A stretch of DNA of 64,000 nt from Pseudomonas shahriarae (GCF_014268455.2 NZ_CP077085.1:3885001-3949000); one strand, 5' to 3'. Positions 16,812 to 26,684 are shown, counted from the stretch's first letter. Program-made: numbers and translations. The notes: generated by a model from the sequence alone, not told the origin.

Positions 16812-18761
16812 ATGCGGCTGTTCCTCTGTGAAAAACCCTCCCAGGCCAAGGATATCGCGGCCGTGCTCGGCGCCCGGCGCCGGGGCGACGGTTGCTGGCT
16901 GGGCACGGACGTCACCGTTACCTGGTGCATCGGCCACCTGTTGGAAACCGCCCCGCCCGATGCCTACGACGCCAAGTACAAGCGCTGGGTGCTGGCCGAC
17001 CTGCCCATCGTCCCGGAAAAATGGAAGATGACGGTCAAGCCCAAGACCGCCAGCCAGTACAAGGCGGTCAAGCGCCTACTGGGGGAAGCCCGGGAACTGG
17101 TGATTGCCACCGATGCCGACCGCGAGGGCGAGATGATCGCCCGCGAACTGGTGGAGCATTGCCGCTATCGCGGGCCGATCCAGCGCCTGTGGCTGTCGGC
17201 GCTCGACGATGCCTCGATCCGCAAGGCCCTGGCATCGTTGAAGCCTGGCGCAGACACCTTCAGCCTCTACCATTCGGCCCTGGGCCGCTCCCGTGCCGAC
17301 TGGCTGATCGGCATGAACATGAGCCGCCTGTTTACCCTGCTCGGCCGTCAGTCCGGCTATCAAGGTGTATTGCCCGTTGGGCGGGTGCAAACCCCGACCC
17401 TGCGCCTGGTGGTGGACCGCGACCGCAGCATTGCCGACTTCGTCCCGGTGGCTTACTGGGCCATTGATGTTGAGTTGCTGCACCAGCAGATGCGTTTTAT
17501 CGCGCAATGGCGCGCCGCCGACGATATCTGTGACGACCAGGGCCGTTGCCTCAACCCGGAGCGGGCACAACACGCGGCGACGGCGATGAGCAACGCGGCC
17601 AGCGCACGCCTGGTGAAGCTGCGCACCGAACGCATGCGCGAAGTGGCACCCCTGCCCTTTGACCTGGGCACCCTGCAGGAAATCTGCTCGAAGAAACTCG
17701 GGCTCGGCGCCCAGGAAACCCTGGATATCGCCCAGTCCCTCTACGAAACCCATAAGGTCATCACCTACCCGCGCAGCGACTGCGGTTACCTGCCCGTGAG
17801 CCAGCATGGCGACGCGGCGACGATTCTCGCGGCACTGGGCCGCGCCGACCCGGCGGTGAGCGCGTTGATGCCACACCTCGATGCGCAGCGCCGCTCCCGC
17901 GCCTGGAACGACGCCAAGGTCAGCGCCCACCACGGCATTATTCCTACCGGCGCCGGCAAAGATCTTGCGCAGTTGACCGGCAAACACCGCGCCGTCTACA
18001 CCTTGGTCCGCGCCCGATACCTGGCGCAGTTCCTGCCCAATCACGAATACGACCGCACCCAGGCGGACTTCGACTGTGCCGGCGAAGCCTTGCGCGCCGT
18101 AGGTAAAGTGGTGGTGGAACCCGGCTGGAAGCGTGCGTTGCCCGAAGCGCTGGCCCCGAGCCAAGGCCGTGAGGCGCCGGCGCCGCAGCCTTTGCCGGCG
18201 CTGGTGCAGGGCCAGGATTACGCTGTGGCCAAGGTCAACCTCAAGGACCTGTGGACCCAGCCACCCAAGCCCTTTACCGAAGGCGACCTGATCAAGGCGA
18301 TGAAAAACGTCGCCAAACTGGTGCAAGACCCGCTGCTCAAACAAAAGCTAAAGGACACCACCGGCATCGGTACCGAGGCGACTCGGGCCGGGATCATCCA
18401 GGGCCTGCTGGACCGTGGTTACTTGGTGAAAACCGGCAAGGCGCTGTCTGCCACACCGGCGGCCTTCAGCCTGATCGACGCGGTACCCAGGGCGATTGCC
18501 GATCCCGGCACCACCGCCATCTGGGAGCAGGCCCTGGACATGGTGCAGAGCGGTGAGATGAGCCTGGAAGAGTTCGTCGCCAAACAGGCCGCCTGGATGA
18601 GCAAGCAAGTGGCCCGCTGCAATGGTATGCAAATGACCATCAGCGGCCCGGCCAGCCCGGCAGGTCGTGGTGCCACCCCCTGGAAAAACAAACGCAAGCC
18701 GGCCAAGCCCAAGACCGCCGCCAGCCCGAAACGGGCGGTAAAACCGGCAAACAAGGGCTGA
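16812..18761 (+). CDS. topB: DNA topoisomerase III
   Basis: This 649-residue type IA topoisomerase opens with the TOPRIM domain (MRLFLCEKPSQAKDIAAVLG, then IATDADREGEMIARELVEH with the metal-binding DxD). The active-site Tyr lies in THKVITYPRSDCGYLP, and GRVQTPTLRLVVDRD is conserved. It decatenates and relaxes DNA by single-strand passage. The basic Lys/Pro/Ala-rich tail (about 620-649) is typical of Pseudomonas TopB. The start at 16812 matches the TopB consensus N-terminus (MRLF). Confidence 0.95.
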   Translation: MRLFLCEKPSQAKDIAAVLGARRRGDGCWLGTDVTVTWCIGHLLETAPPDAYDAKYKRWVLADLPIVPEKWKMTVKPKTASQYKAVKRLLGEARELVIATDADREGEMIARELVEHCRYRGPIQRLWLSALDDASIRKALASLKPGADTFSLYHSALGRSRADWLIGMNMSRLFTLLGRQSGYQGVLPVGRVQTPTLRLVVDRDRSIADFVPVAYWAIDVELLHQQMRFIAQWRAADDICDDQGRCLNPERAQHAATAMSNAASARLVKLRTERMREVAPLPFDLGTLQEICSKKLGLGAQETLDIAQSLYETHKVITYPRSDCGYLPVSQHGDAATILAALGRADPAVSALMPHLDAQRRSRAWNDAKVSAHHGIIPTGAGKDLAQLTGKHRAVYTLVRARYLAQFLPNHEYDRTQADFDCAGEALRAVGKVVVEPGWKRALPEALAPSQGREAPAPQPLPALVQGQDYAVAKVNLKDLWTQPPKPFTEGDLIKAMKNVAKLVQDPLLKQKLKDTTGIGTEATRAGIIQGLLDRGYLVKTGKALSATPAAFSLIDAVPRAIADPGTTAIWEQALDMVQSGEMSLEEFVAKQAAWMSKQVARCNGMQMTISGPASPAGRGATPWKNKRKPAKPKTAASPKRAVKPANKG

Positions 18762-18885
18762 AATTGCAAAAAAAGTCAGGTAATGACGCTTTTCAAGCGG
18801 ATATACGCCGCTTTGGCTCTTGCCCTGGCGCCAGCGGTCGAGGATTCTGTAGGCACTGCCTAATAACAAAACCGGGGTGGACACC

Positions 18886-19326
18886 ATGAAGACCGTCGCA
18901 CAACTGCTCAAGTCCAAGGACCAGAAGAATCAGGAAGTCCATACCATCCAGTGGAATCACACCGTGTTTGAAGCGTTGGTGGTGATGGCAGCGAAGAACG
19001 TCGGCGCCTTGCCGGTAGTCAAGGACGGCAAGGTCGTCGGCATCATCAGTGAGCGCGACTACGCGCGCAAACTGATTCTCCATGGACTGTCCTCGACGAC
19101 CACCCAGGTCCACCAGGTGATGAGTTCCCCGGCAATCACCGTGGACACCCACAAAAGCGTCGAAGATTGCATGGGCATCATGACTGACGGCCACCTGCGC
19201 CACCTGCCAGTGGTGGAAGACGGAGAACTGCTGGGCCTGCTGTCCATCGGTGACCTGGTCAAGGAAGCCATCGCCGAGCAGGCGGCACTGATCCAGCAAC
19301 TGGAACAGTACATCCGCGGCGAATAG
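18886..19326 (+). CDS. Two-CBS-domain protein
   Basis: The 146-residue cytoplasmic protein consists of a tandem CBS pair (Bateman module): residues about 8-65 (FEALVVMAAKNVGALPVVKDGKVVGIISERDYARK) and about 75-135 (VEDCMGIMTDGHLRHLPVVEDGELLGLLSIGDLVKEAI). Such stand-alone modules bind adenine nucleotides and sense energy status. ATG at 18886 follows GGGGTGGACACC. It lies downstream of topB with its own intergenic region. Confidence 0.92.
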   Translation: MKTVAQLLKSKDQKNQEVHTIQWNHTVFEALVVMAAKNVGALPVVKDGKVVGIISERDYARKLILHGLSSTTTQVHQVMSSPAITVDTHKSVEDCMGIMTDGHLRHLPVVEDGELLGLLSIGDLVKEAIAEQAALIQQLEQYIRGE

Positions 19327-19352
19327 CATTCCCCTAAGCACCACAAATCCAA

Positions 19353-19380
19353 TGTGGGAGCTGGCTTGCCAGCTCCCACA
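19353..19380. repeat. Single REP hairpin
   Basis: TGTGGGAGCTGG-CTTG-CCAGCTCCCACA is a perfect 12-bp stem just after the CBS gene and may act as its terminator. Confidence 0.8.
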
Positions 19381-19462
19381 GCAGCGCCCCCCCCCGACTC
19401 CCCGGCACAAAAAGTGACGCCCAAGTCACCTTTCCCCAGCCCCCCCTCTCTTCTGCAGAAAA

Positions 19463-19492
19463 TATGTAGTGAGCAAAAATAATCACTACATA
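19463..19492. promoter_or_regulatory. Perfect 10-bp inverted repeat (candidate operator)
   Basis: TATGTAGTGA (19463-19472) and TCACTACATA (19483-19492) are exact reverse complements around a 10-bp A-rich spacer. The right arm ends 4 bp before a -35-like TTGACG. The geometry is that of a dimeric repressor or activator site. Confidence 0.6.
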
Positions 19493-19496
19493 ACCG

Positions 19497-19525
19497 TTGA
19501 CGTAACCATTTTGAGCTTGCATGAT
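19497..19525 (+). promoter_or_regulatory. Sigma70-like promoter
   Basis: TTGACG (19497-19502), a 17-bp spacer and CATGAT (19520-19525) form a plausible sigma70 promoter, placed directly after the perfect inverted repeat. Transcription from here would leave a 5' leader of about 320 nt before the 19855 gene. Confidence 0.45.
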
Positions 19526-19854
19526 TCAAGCGTCTCCCGGATCGGGAGTGTTGGTAACAAGCGTTTTGAACAAGCTCGTCTGACCGCCGAGCTGTTTTTC
19601 CGGATGTGCACTGCCCACAAGGCAGATTGATGAAGCTGACCGGCCCGAAAGGATCGGTACAAGAAGCTCAAATGCTGCTTGTCTTCGTTATGAAACCATT
19701 GCGTAGCAGTTCATCAGAAACACTACATGCATCAGGTTCAAGACCCTGTCCGTATTTGGCAGACCGTTTCTGACGCCCGGTTTTCATAGCCGGAGACAAC
19801 TAACGTGAATTAACGAATCAACTGAAGATCGCCAACTGGTCAAGGGGCTTACAC

Positions 19855-20184
19855 ATGAATCTGAACAACCAACCAACTATTGATGAATTGGCTGAGATGT
19901 TCGCAGCGCAGAAAGACACACTCGACGACCATATCCTGTGGATTGGCAAATCGGGCGAAGTGCAAATTGACTGCCTGGCGCCCCATACCGAAGAAGCCGA
20001 GTTCGACCGCAATAACCGTGAACTGGCGGCGCGCCTGAAGATGTACCGCCGCGGCCAGGGTTATGTTGGTAAAAAAGCAGCTGCCGATCGCAACTTTATC
20101 GAGCAGGTCTTCGATACACTTAACAATGCCTGGGAGTCGTTCAAGGACAACTCGCAAGTTAAAGTGATTGACCGCTACTACTAA
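19855..20184 (+). CDS. Conserved hypothetical protein (Pseudomonas)
   Basis: This 109-residue cytoplasmic protein (MNLNNQPTIDELAEMFAAQKDTLDDHILWIG...) mixes alpha and beta stretches, has no signal peptide or membrane helix and ends DRYY. I do not recognise a domain. It is preceded by an unusually long leader with an operator-like inverted repeat and followed by a REPIN, so it is a single-gene unit. Codon use is like that of its neighbours, giving no sign of recent transfer. Confidence 0.75.
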   Translation: MNLNNQPTIDELAEMFAAQKDTLDDHILWIGKSGEVQIDCLAPHTEEAEFDRNNRELAARLKMYRRGQGYVGKKAAADRNFIEQVFDTLNNAWESFKDNSQVKVIDRYY

Positions 20185-20199
20185 GAATAACCAGACCTT

Positions 20200-20289
20200 T
20201 GTGGGAGCTGGTTTGCCTGAGATAACCGTTTAACGATCAACCTAGTTGTTGAGTGTTAAATAGCTATCCCTGGCAAGCCAGCTCCCACA
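20200..20289. repeat. REPIN, partly decayed
   Basis: TGTGGGAGCTGGTTTGCCTGAGATAACCG and an inverted mate CCTGGCAAGCCAGCTCCCACA lie between convergent genes. The left head is mutated (GTTTGCCTGAG). Confidence 0.8.
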
Positions 20290-20304
20290 TTTGTTTGTGT
20301 CGAC

Positions 20305-21207
20305 TTAAATCCCCGGGAATCGCCCCTTCCCCGCTTCGTCGCGGAAGATATCAAACAGTGCCTGCGCCGCCGCCGACAGCTCATGCCCCGGCTTGGTCAG
20401 CACCCCAATCGGCCGCTCGATCACCGGGTCACACAAGGTGATGCAACGGGCCCCCGCCTCTTCCATCTGCTGTGCGCACAATGCAGGCACGGCGCTGACG
20501 CCCAGGCCGCTGGCAACCATCTTGCCCACGGTTGCCAATTGATGGCTTTCCAACGCCACCGGCAGTTTCATCTGTAACGCGCCGAGGTGCTCCTCGAGCA
20601 TCACCCGGACCGTGGAAGGCCGCTGCAAGGTAATGAACGGTTGCACCAGCAGGGTTTTCCAGTCGATCGCGGTCATGTCCGCCAGCGGCGAGTCGCCGGG
20701 CACCACCGCGACAAAGCGGTCCAGATACAGCGGGGTGAAGGCCAGCGACGACCCCGGTGAAGGCTCAAACGCCACACCCAGCTCCACTTGGCGATCACGG
20801 ACCATTTCCAGGACCTGCTCATTGATCAAATCGTGCACCGTGACATTGACCTGGGGAAACCGCGCACGGAACACCTTCAGGATCGGCGGCAGCAGGTTGC
20901 CGGCAAACGACGGCATCGCCGCCACCGTCACGCGCCCGCGCTGCAGGGTAAAACGCTGGCGCAGTTCATCCTCGGCATTGTCCCAGTCGGCAATCAACCG
21001 GCGAGCCAGGGGCAACAGGGATTCGCCTTCAGGGGTCAGCGCGACGTTGCGCGTATTACGGCTGAACAGCCGCCCGCCCAGGCCCTCCTCCAGGCCCTTG
21101 ATGGTCAGGCTCAGGGCCGACTGGGACAAATGCAGGCGCTCACAGGCGGCGGCAAAACTCAGGCTCTGGGCCACGGCAAGAAAGGCCCGCATCTGTTTAA
21201 CTGTCAT
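20305..21207 (-). CDS. LysR-family regulator, likely of the scoAB-atoB operon
   Basis: The 300-residue LTTR ([20 protein letters not shown]) has a typical HTH ([27 protein letters not shown]) and a two-subdomain inducer-binding region. It is divergent from the acetoacetate-utilisation operon with a 132-bp shared intergenic region holding AAATCAATC at 21246-21254 and again at 21276-21284. This placement strongly suggests that it regulates those genes, with acetoacetate or a related ketone-body/leucine metabolite as a possible effector (inference). Confidence 0.88.
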   Translation of the reverse strand: MTVKQMRAFLAVAQSLSFAAACERLHLSQSALSLTIKGLEEGLGGRLFSRNTRNVALTPEGESLLPLARRLIADWDNAEDELRQRFTLQRGRVTVAAMPSFAGNLLPPILKVFRARFPQVNVTVHDLINEQVLEMVRDRQVELGVAFEPSPGSSLAFTPLYLDRFVAVVPGDSPLADMTAIDWKTLLVQPFITLQRPSTVRVMLEEHLGALQMKLPVALESHQLATVGKMVASGLGVSAVPALCAQQMEEAGARCITLCDPVIERPIGVLTKPGHELSAAAQALFDIFRDEAGKGRFPGI

Positions 21208-21339
21208 GACGCTGCTCCTACGGCTTGGCGATTGTGCTGTTTTTTAAATCAATCAACCTTAAAAAACAACTTAACAAATCAATCTGTCAGCGCAACACTC
21301 GAGTCACTGGCTGGACCACAAACAATAAAAGAGGTGCAT

Positions 21340-22038
21340 ATGGCAGGTTTCGATAAACGCGTGGCGTCCTATGAAGAAGCGCTGGCAGGCCTTGAAGACG
21401 GCATGACCGTACTCTCCGGCGGCTTTGGCCTGTGCGGCATCCCGGAAAACCTCATCGCCGAAATCAAGCGCAAAGGCACCCGCGACCTCACGGTGGTCTC
21501 CAACAACTGCGGCGTCGATGGCTTTGGCCTGGGTGTATTGCTCGAAGAAAAACAGATCAGCAAGGTCATCGCCTCCTATGTCGGTGAAAACGCCCTGTTC
21601 GAGAAGCAACTGCTCAGCGGTGAAATCGAAGTCGTGCTGACGCCCCAGGGCACCCTGGCCGAAAAAATGCGTGCAGGCGGCGCGGGCATTCCGGCGTTCT
21701 TTACCGCCACCGGTGTTGGCACGCCCGTCGCCGAAGGCAAGGAAACCCGCGAGTTCAATGGTCGCCCGTACCTGATGGAAGAATCCATCACCGGCGACTT
21801 CGCCATCGTCAAAGGCTGGAAAGCCGACCATTTCGGCAACGTCATCTACCGCCACACCGCCCAGAACTTCAACCCGCTGGCCGCCACCGCCGGCAAGATC
21901 ACCGTGGTCGAAGTCGAGGAAATCGTCGAACCGGGCGAGCTGGACCCGGCGCAGATCCACACCCCTGGCATCTACGTCGACCGGATCATCTGCGGCACCT
22001 TCGAGAAGCGCATCGAACAGCGCACCGTCCGCAAATAA
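21340..22038 (+). CDS. scoA: Succinyl-CoA:3-ketoacid CoA-transferase subunit A
   Basis: The 232-residue alpha subunit of a two-subunit family I CoA-transferase has the [13 protein letters not shown] oxyanion/CoA loop near residue 28 and a conserved [16 protein letters not shown] region. With ScoB it moves CoA from succinyl-CoA to acetoacetate, activating acetoacetate for thiolysis in the cytoplasm. AGAGGTGC precedes the ATG at 21340. The next gene begins 34 bp downstream, so the genes form one operon. Confidence 0.93.
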   Translation: MAGFDKRVASYEEALAGLEDGMTVLSGGFGLCGIPENLIAEIKRKGTRDLTVVSNNCGVDGFGLGVLLEEKQISKVIASYVGENALFEKQLLSGEIEVVLTPQGTLAEKMRAGGAGIPAFFTATGVGTPVAEGKETREFNGRPYLMEESITGDFAIVKGWKADHFGNVIYRHTAQNFNPLAATAGKITVVEVEEIVEPGELDPAQIHTPGIYVDRIICGTFEKRIEQRTVRK

Positions 22039-22072
22039 TCTGCCCAGCCCGAACAATAAGAGGAACAGCACT

Positions 22073-22732
22073 ATGGCTCTTACCCGCGAACAAATGGCTC
22101 AACGCGTCGCCCGCGAAATGCAGGACGGCTTCTACGTCAACCTCGGCATCGGCATCCCGACCCTGGTGGCCAACTACATTCCCGAAGGCATGGAAGTGAT
22201 GCTGCAATCGGAAAACGGCCTGCTGGGCATGGGACCGTTTCCTACCGAAGACACCATTGATGCCGACATGATCAACGCCGGCAAGCAGACCGTCACCGCG
22301 CGTATCGGCGCCTCGATCTTTTCCTCGGCCGAGTCCTTCGCAATGATTCGCGGCGGCCACGTAGACCTCACGGTACTCGGCGCCTTTGAAGTGGACGTAC
22401 ACGGCAACATCGCCTCGTGGATGATCCCCGGCAAGCTGGTCAAGGGCATGGGCGGTGCCATGGACCTGGTGGCCGGCGCAGAAAACATCATCGTGATCAT
22501 GACCCACGCCTCCAAGGACGGTGAGTCCAAGCTGCTCAGCCAGTGCAGCCTGCCGCTGACCGGTGCCCACTGCATCAAGCGCGTGCTGACGGACCTGGCG
22601 TACCTGGAAATCGAAAATGGCGCTTTTGTCCTCAAGGAACGCGCACCTGGCGTCAGCGTTGAAGAGATTGTGAGCAAGACCGCCGGTAAACTGATCGTCC
22701 CGGACCACGTTCCAGAAATGCACTTCCAGTGA
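22073..22732 (+). CDS. scoB: Succinyl-CoA:3-ketoacid CoA-transferase subunit B
   Basis: The 219-residue beta subunit contains the catalytic glutamate in [11 protein letters not shown] (about residues 43-53), which forms the glutamyl-CoA thioester, and the [15 protein letters not shown] strand of the CoA-transferase fold. It follows scoA immediately, with AAGAGGAAC as ribosome binding site. The pair fits beta-ketoadipate or acetoacetate CoA transferases, but the downstream acetyl-CoA acetyltransferase favours acetoacetate. Confidence 0.93.
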   Translation: MALTREQMAQRVAREMQDGFYVNLGIGIPTLVANYIPEGMEVMLQSENGLLGMGPFPTEDTIDADMINAGKQTVTARIGASIFSSAESFAMIRGGHVDLTVLGAFEVDVHGNIASWMIPGKLVKGMGGAMDLVAGAENIIVIMTHASKDGESKLLSQCSLPLTGAHCIKRVLTDLAYLEIENGAFVLKERAPGVSVEEIVSKTAGKLIVPDHVPEMHFQ

Positions 22733-22743
22733 GGACAGATTCC

Positions 22744-23925
22744 ATGCAAGACGTCGTGATTGTTGCTGCCACCCGTACCGCCGTGGGCAGCTTTCAAGGA
22801 GCCCTGGCCGGCATCCCGGCACCGGAACTGGGCGCCGCCGTGATCCGCCGCCTGCTGGAGCAGACCGGCCTGGACCCTGCGCAAGTGGACGAAGTGATCC
22901 TCGGCCAGGTCCTGACCGCAGGTTCGGGCCAGAACCCGGCACGCCAGGCGTCGATTCTCGCCGGCCTGCCACATGCAGTGCCCAGCCTGACCTTGAACAA
23001 GGTCTGCGGCTCGGGCCTCAAGGCCCTGCACCTGGGCGCACAGGCCATCCGCTGCGGTGACGCCGAGGTGATTATCGCCGGCGGCATGGAGAACATGAGC
23101 CTGGCCCCGTACGTGCTGCCCGCCGCCCGCACCGGCCTGCGCATGGGGCACGCGAAGATGGTCGACAGCATGATCACCGACGGCCTGTGGGACGCGTTCA
23201 ACGACTACCACATGGGCATCACCGCCGAGAACCTGGTGGACAAGTACGGCATCAGCCGTGAAGCCCAGGACGCCTTCGCCGCTGCCTCCCAGCAAAAAGC
23301 GGCTGCGGCAATTGAAGCCGGGCGCTTTGCTGATGAAATCACCCCGATCCTGATTCCCCAGCGCAAGGGCGACCCGATTGCCTTTGCGGTGGACGAGCAG
23401 CCCCGCGCCGGCACTACCGCCGAATCCCTGGGCAAACTCAAACCGGCCTTCAAGAAAGACGGCAGCGTCACCGCCGGCAACGCGTCGAGCCTCAACGACG
23501 GCGCCGCCGCCGTGTTGCTGATGAGTGCCGATAAAGCCAAAGCCCTCGGCCTGCCGGTGCTGGCGCGTATCGCCAGCTACGCGAATGCGGGTGTCGATCC
23601 GGCGATCATGGGCATTGGCCCGGTGTCCGCGACCCGTCGTTGCCTGGACAAGGCCGGCTGGCAGTTGGCCGACCTGGACCTGATCGAAGCCAACGAAGCC
23701 TTCGCCGCACAGGCGCTGGCAGTGGGCAAGGAACTGGAGTGGGACGCGGCCAAGGTCAACGTCAATGGCGGCGCGATTGCCATTGGCCACCCGATTGGCG
23801 CCTCAGGCTGCCGTGTGCTGGTGACCCTGCTGCATGAAATGCTCAAGCGCGACGCCAAGAAAGGCCTGGCGACCTTGTGCATCGGCGGCGGCCAGGGCGT
23901 GGCACTGGCCCTTGAGCGCGACTGA
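22744..23925 (+). CDS. atoB: Acetyl-CoA C-acetyltransferase (thiolase)
   Basis: The 393-residue thiolase has all three catalytic signatures: the nucleophile Cys in [17 protein letters not shown] (about residue 88), the His in [19 protein letters not shown] (about 349) and the second Cys in [12 protein letters not shown] (about 379). It cleaves acetoacetyl-CoA to two acetyl-CoA, the last step after ScoAB. It starts 11 bp after the scoB stop and is followed by a clear terminator, which ends the operon. Confidence 0.94.
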   Translation: MQDVVIVAATRTAVGSFQGALAGIPAPELGAAVIRRLLEQTGLDPAQVDEVILGQVLTAGSGQNPARQASILAGLPHAVPSLTLNKVCGSGLKALHLGAQAIRCGDAEVIIAGGMENMSLAPYVLPAARTGLRMGHAKMVDSMITDGLWDAFNDYHMGITAENLVDKYGISREAQDAFAAASQQKAAAAIEAGRFADEITPILIPQRKGDPIAFAVDEQPRAGTTAESLGKLKPAFKKDGSVTAGNASSLNDGAAAVLLMSADKAKALGLPVLARIASYANAGVDPAIMGIGPVSATRRCLDKAGWQLADLDLIEANEAFAAQALAVGKELEWDAAKVNVNGGAIAIGHPIGASGCRVLVTLLHEMLKRDAKKGLATLCIGGGQGVALALERD

Positions 23926-23945
23926 TTCAACGAGCAACATGAAAG

Positions 23946-23979
23946 AGGCCCGGCTCCACGAAAAGCCGGGCCTTTTTTT
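23946..23979 (+). terminator. Rho-independent terminator of the scoAB-atoB operon
   Basis: AGGCCCGGCT and AGCCGGGCCT form a 10-bp GC stem with an 8-base loop, followed by seven T. It lies 20 bp after the thiolase stop codon. Confidence 0.92.
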
Positions 23980-24007
23980 GCCTATTTGATTTGCGAACCC
24001 CCTCCAA

Positions 24008-24097
24008 TGTAGGAGCTGGCTTGCCTGCGATAGCGGAGGGGCAGTCACCGGCAGCATTGACTGATACACCGCTATCGCAGGCAAGCCAGCTCCTACA
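24008..24097. repeat. REPIN (TGTAGGAGC variant)
   Basis: TGTAGGAGCTGGCTTGCCTGCGATAGCGG and an almost perfect inverted mate end GCCAGCTCCTACA. The arms carry TAGG/CCTA in place of the usual TGGG/CCCA. Confidence 0.9.
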
Positions 24098-24105
24098 TTA
24101 GATAT

Positions 24106-24522
24106 CTAGCGTCCATTGGATTGCGGCACGGCAAATACCGCGGTGGCCCGCACCACCACCTTTTCCCCCACCTGCAAGCTGACCGTGGCAAACGCCATCT
24201 GCCGTCCGCGCTTGTGGTGCTCCAGCTGCACCTCGATCCACTCCCCCACCTGCACCGCCCCCAGATAATCGAGGGTCATGCTCGCGGTAATCAACGGCAA
24301 CGGCGGGTCGCTGGAAAACGCCATGGCGTACCCCATGCCGACATCCGCCAGGGTCGCCAGTACGCCGCCATGCACCGTGCCACGCCCGTTGGCATGGCGG
24401 TTGTCGGCGCGCAGGCCCAGTTGCAGGTGCAGTCCCTCGCCACGGCAATACACCGGCCCCAGCAAATCCAGGAGCGGGCTGCTGCGGGGCAAGGGAATAA
24501 AGCCTTCAGGGACGTGAGTCAT
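24106..24522 (-). CDS. PaaI-family hotdog thioesterase
   Basis: This 138-residue single hotdog domain has the PaaI/ACOT13 signature GRGTVHGGVLATLADVGMGYA (about residues 46-66), whose HGG and Asp form the thioesterase active site, followed by SMTLDYLGAVQVGEWIEV. It should hydrolyse acyl-CoA in the cytoplasm; chain or aryl preference cannot be told. It is adjacent to but convergent with the acetoacetate operon and so is separately transcribed. Confidence 0.88.
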   Translation of the reverse strand: MTHVPEGFIPLPRSSPLLDLLGPVYCRGEGLHLQLGLRADNRHANGRGTVHGGVLATLADVGMGYAMAFSSDPPLPLITASMTLDYLGAVQVGEWIEVQLEHHKRGRQMAFATVSLQVGEKVVVRATAVFAVPQSNGR

Positions 24523-24691
24523 GGTGGATCTTCCTTGTGACCGGGCCCGAGGTTTAACCTGCTCCGGTGGATGCAGCCAGCATGATCAACCGGGTAAATC
24601 AGTGACGATAAGCCTGCGCCCGCTTTGCGTTCGCCGGGCAAACCGGCTTTAATCGCCGCGCACTTTATCCCGCACACTTGAAGGAACCGTA

Positions 24692-25471
24692 ATGCGCCAC
24701 CTGGAAGGCAGATCTACTGCATTGATGTTATTGGCCGCCCTGCTGCTCGGCGGCTGTTCGCCCAAGGAGTATTCCGAGTCGACGCCGATCAATGGCGAAC
24801 AGGGCCGGGCCGGCGCGCTGTTGGCCTATGAACACGAGTTGAGTCTGGCGATGCCGCTGGCCCTGCTCGCGCCACGCATGCAGGCCACCCGCCAAGCCTG
24901 CGAGTCGGCACAGTTCGGCGCCTGCAATATCCTGCGTATCGAAGAGAACAGCGACGGCGGCATGATCGTGTTGCGCATCGCCCCCAGCGGGGTCGAACCC
25001 TTGGTGAAGATGGTGGCCGAGGGTGGGCAACTGGGCCAGCGCATCACCAGCGCCGAAGACCTGGCCGACGCGGTGGCCGATGTGCGCCGTCGCCAGGAAC
25101 GTTTGCAGGCCCAGCAAAAACGCCTGGATGAACTGGCGGCGCGCAAGGACATCACCGTGGGCGACCTGATCACCCTCACCAAGGAACAGGCCTCCATCGA
25201 AAACGAGCTGCAGGAACTGGCGCAGATCGCCGCCGGCCAGCAGCGGCGCCTGGACACCAACCGCGTGACCTTGAACTTCAGTCCATCCGACGGCGAGCAT
25301 CAGCAATCACGTTTTGCGCGGATGTTCGGCAACCTCGGCGACAACCTGGTCGACGGCACCGCCGATGCCCTGGAACGCTCCAGCTACGTGCTGCCGTTCG
25401 TGATCCTCGCCTTCCCGGTGTTGTGGCTGTGGGTCTGGTTGTGGCGCAAGCTGGTCAAGCGCCGCCCCTGA
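24692..25471 (+). CDS. DUF4349 lipoprotein
   Basis: The 259-residue protein has a lipoprotein signal peptide ending in LLLGGC (Cys at about residue 22), a DUF4349 region and a predicted coiled coil (about 130-190: RRQERLQAQQKRLDELAARK...). A C-terminal transmembrane helix (about 228-252) is followed by KRRP. It should therefore be attached to the membrane at both ends. The family has no known function. ATG at 24692 follows GAAGGAACCGTA. Confidence 0.85.
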   Translation: MRHLEGRSTALMLLAALLLGGCSPKEYSESTPINGEQGRAGALLAYEHELSLAMPLALLAPRMQATRQACESAQFGACNILRIEENSDGGMIVLRIAPSGVEPLVKMVAEGGQLGQRITSAEDLADAVADVRRRQERLQAQQKRLDELAARKDITVGDLITLTKEQASIENELQELAQIAAGQQRRLDTNRVTLNFSPSDGEHQQSRFARMFGNLGDNLVDGTADALERSSYVLPFVILAFPVLWLWVWLWRKLVKRRP

Positions 25472-25473
25472 CC

Positions 25474-26559
25474 TCAGCGCTTCATGCAGCGCTGGTAACG
25501 CTCATCCACGCGCTTGGCGAACCAGGCCGTGGTGAGGTTACGGGTGATCTTCGGGCTCTTGAGCACAATCCCCGGCAGGATCGCCCGTGGCAGCGGCTTG
25601 CCTTCGGCTTTCTCGGCCAGGGCAAATACTCGCTGGTATAGGGTGGTCTGTTCAAAATCCAGGCGATCACCCTGCTCCAACTGGCTGCGAATGCTCGGGT
25701 TGCGCATGTCCAGCTTCTTGCCCAGTGAGCGCACCGCCAACTCCGTGGTGCCGGGCATGATCGAGCCATAGCGGATCAAATCGCCATCCAGCGCCAGGCG
25801 GGTCCCGGAAGCACGGCTGACCGCGGCCTGGAACGCGGCATTGCGGCTGGCGTACCAACCGGCGTTGAAGTCGGCAAAGCGGTACAGCGGCTGCTCGTAG
25901 CTCACCGGGTAACCCAGCAAATGGGCAATGCCGAAGTACATGCCGCCACGCCGGGTGAACACTTCGCGGCGAATGCTCCCGTCTACGGTGTAGGGATAAT
26001 TGCGCGCCTGCTGCTCTGCGAAGGCAATGCTCACCTGCATCGGGCCTGCGGTATGCACTGGGTTGAAACTGCCAAACAAGGTGCGGCCCAACGGCACTGT
26101 GCCGATAAAGTCGTCAAAGATCCCACTCAGGTCCTTCTCGGTACGCGCAGCGCTCAGGCGGTCGGCGTAGGACTTACCCGTAGGCGAGCGCAGTTGCAAC
26201 GCGGTGCGCACCAGCACGGCCGGCACATGCACCTTGGCTGCACGCTTGAGGATTTCATCCTGGGCGATCTTGCCCATGTTCGGCACCGGCGGGTCGACCT
26301 GATAGGTGGACTCTTGCTCGGTGACCGCCAGCACCGCACAGATATTTTCGGTGCTGGGATAGATCTTCTGGCTGTCGAGCGCCGTGTAGATATCCTGGGC
26401 CCAACCGGCACGATCCGGCACCTTGGCCGGCATCAGTCGCACAATCTGCGCCTTGACCTCGGCCTCACTGCGTTCGGGGAGTTGCTGGCTGCGTTGGGTC
26501 GAACAGCCGGCCAGCACCAATAAGGCGGCCAGGCCGAGAGTCAGCCGGGATGAAAGCAT
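25474..26559 (-). CDS. DUF1615 lipoprotein
   Basis: The 361-residue protein begins MLSSRLTLGLAALLVLAGC, a lipoprotein signal with lipobox LAGC. The mature part has the DUF1615 pattern, including a lytic-transglycosylase-like ENICAVLAVTEQESTYQVDPPVPN near the N-terminus and FNPVHTAGPMQVSIAF in the middle. A lysozyme-like fold is plausible (Glu in TEQEST), but enzymatic activity is unproven. The start at 26559 was chosen over 26595 because it places the signal peptide at the N-terminus. It is convergent with the DUF4349 gene. Confidence 0.82.
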   Translation of the reverse strand: MLSSRLTLGLAALLVLAGCSTQRSQQLPERSEAEVKAQIVRLMPAKVPDRAGWAQDIYTALDSQKIYPSTENICAVLAVTEQESTYQVDPPVPNMGKIAQDEILKRAAKVHVPAVLVRTALQLRSPTGKSYADRLSAARTEKDLSGIFDDFIGTVPLGRTLFGSFNPVHTAGPMQVSIAFAEQQARNYPYTVDGSIRREVFTRRGGMYFGIAHLLGYPVSYEQPLYRFADFNAGWYASRNAAFQAAVSRASGTRLALDGDLIRYGSIMPGTTELAVRSLGKKLDMRNPSIRSQLEQGDRLDFEQTTLYQRVFALAEKAEGKPLPRAILPGIVLKSPKITRNLTTAWFAKRVDERYQRCMKR

Positions 26560-26620
26560 GCGGGGGGTGTCCTGTGAGTCGCTGAAAGTGCCCACTATCT
26601 CACAAACCCACGCCCACCCC

Positions 26621-26670
26621 CTGCAGGAGCGGGCTTGCCCGCGATGGCGCCCTCAAGCCGGCTCCCACAG
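26621..26670. repeat. Partial REP pair
   Basis: CTGCAGGAGCGGGCTTGCCCGCGATGGCG is followed closely by GCCGGCTCCCACAG. It is a shortened, decayed doublet. Confidence 0.65.
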
Positions 26671-26684
26671 TACATGCGCTGGGA

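Larger units (their letters stand above)
19381..19854. other. Long non-coding leader upstream of the 19855 gene
   Basis: About 470 bp without a plausible gene. It contains the operator/promoter-like elements listed separately, a perfect hairpin CTCCCG-GAT-CGGGAG at 19534-19548, and a purine-rich end (GGTCAAGGGGCTTACAC) before the ATG at 19855. It could be a long 5' UTR or host a small RNA; I recognise no RNA family. Confidence 0.5.

Noticed and set aside
19486..19671. 61-codon antisense ORF in the leader region
   Set aside because: It lacks a ribosome binding site and covers the operator-promoter region; composition does not look like coding DNA.
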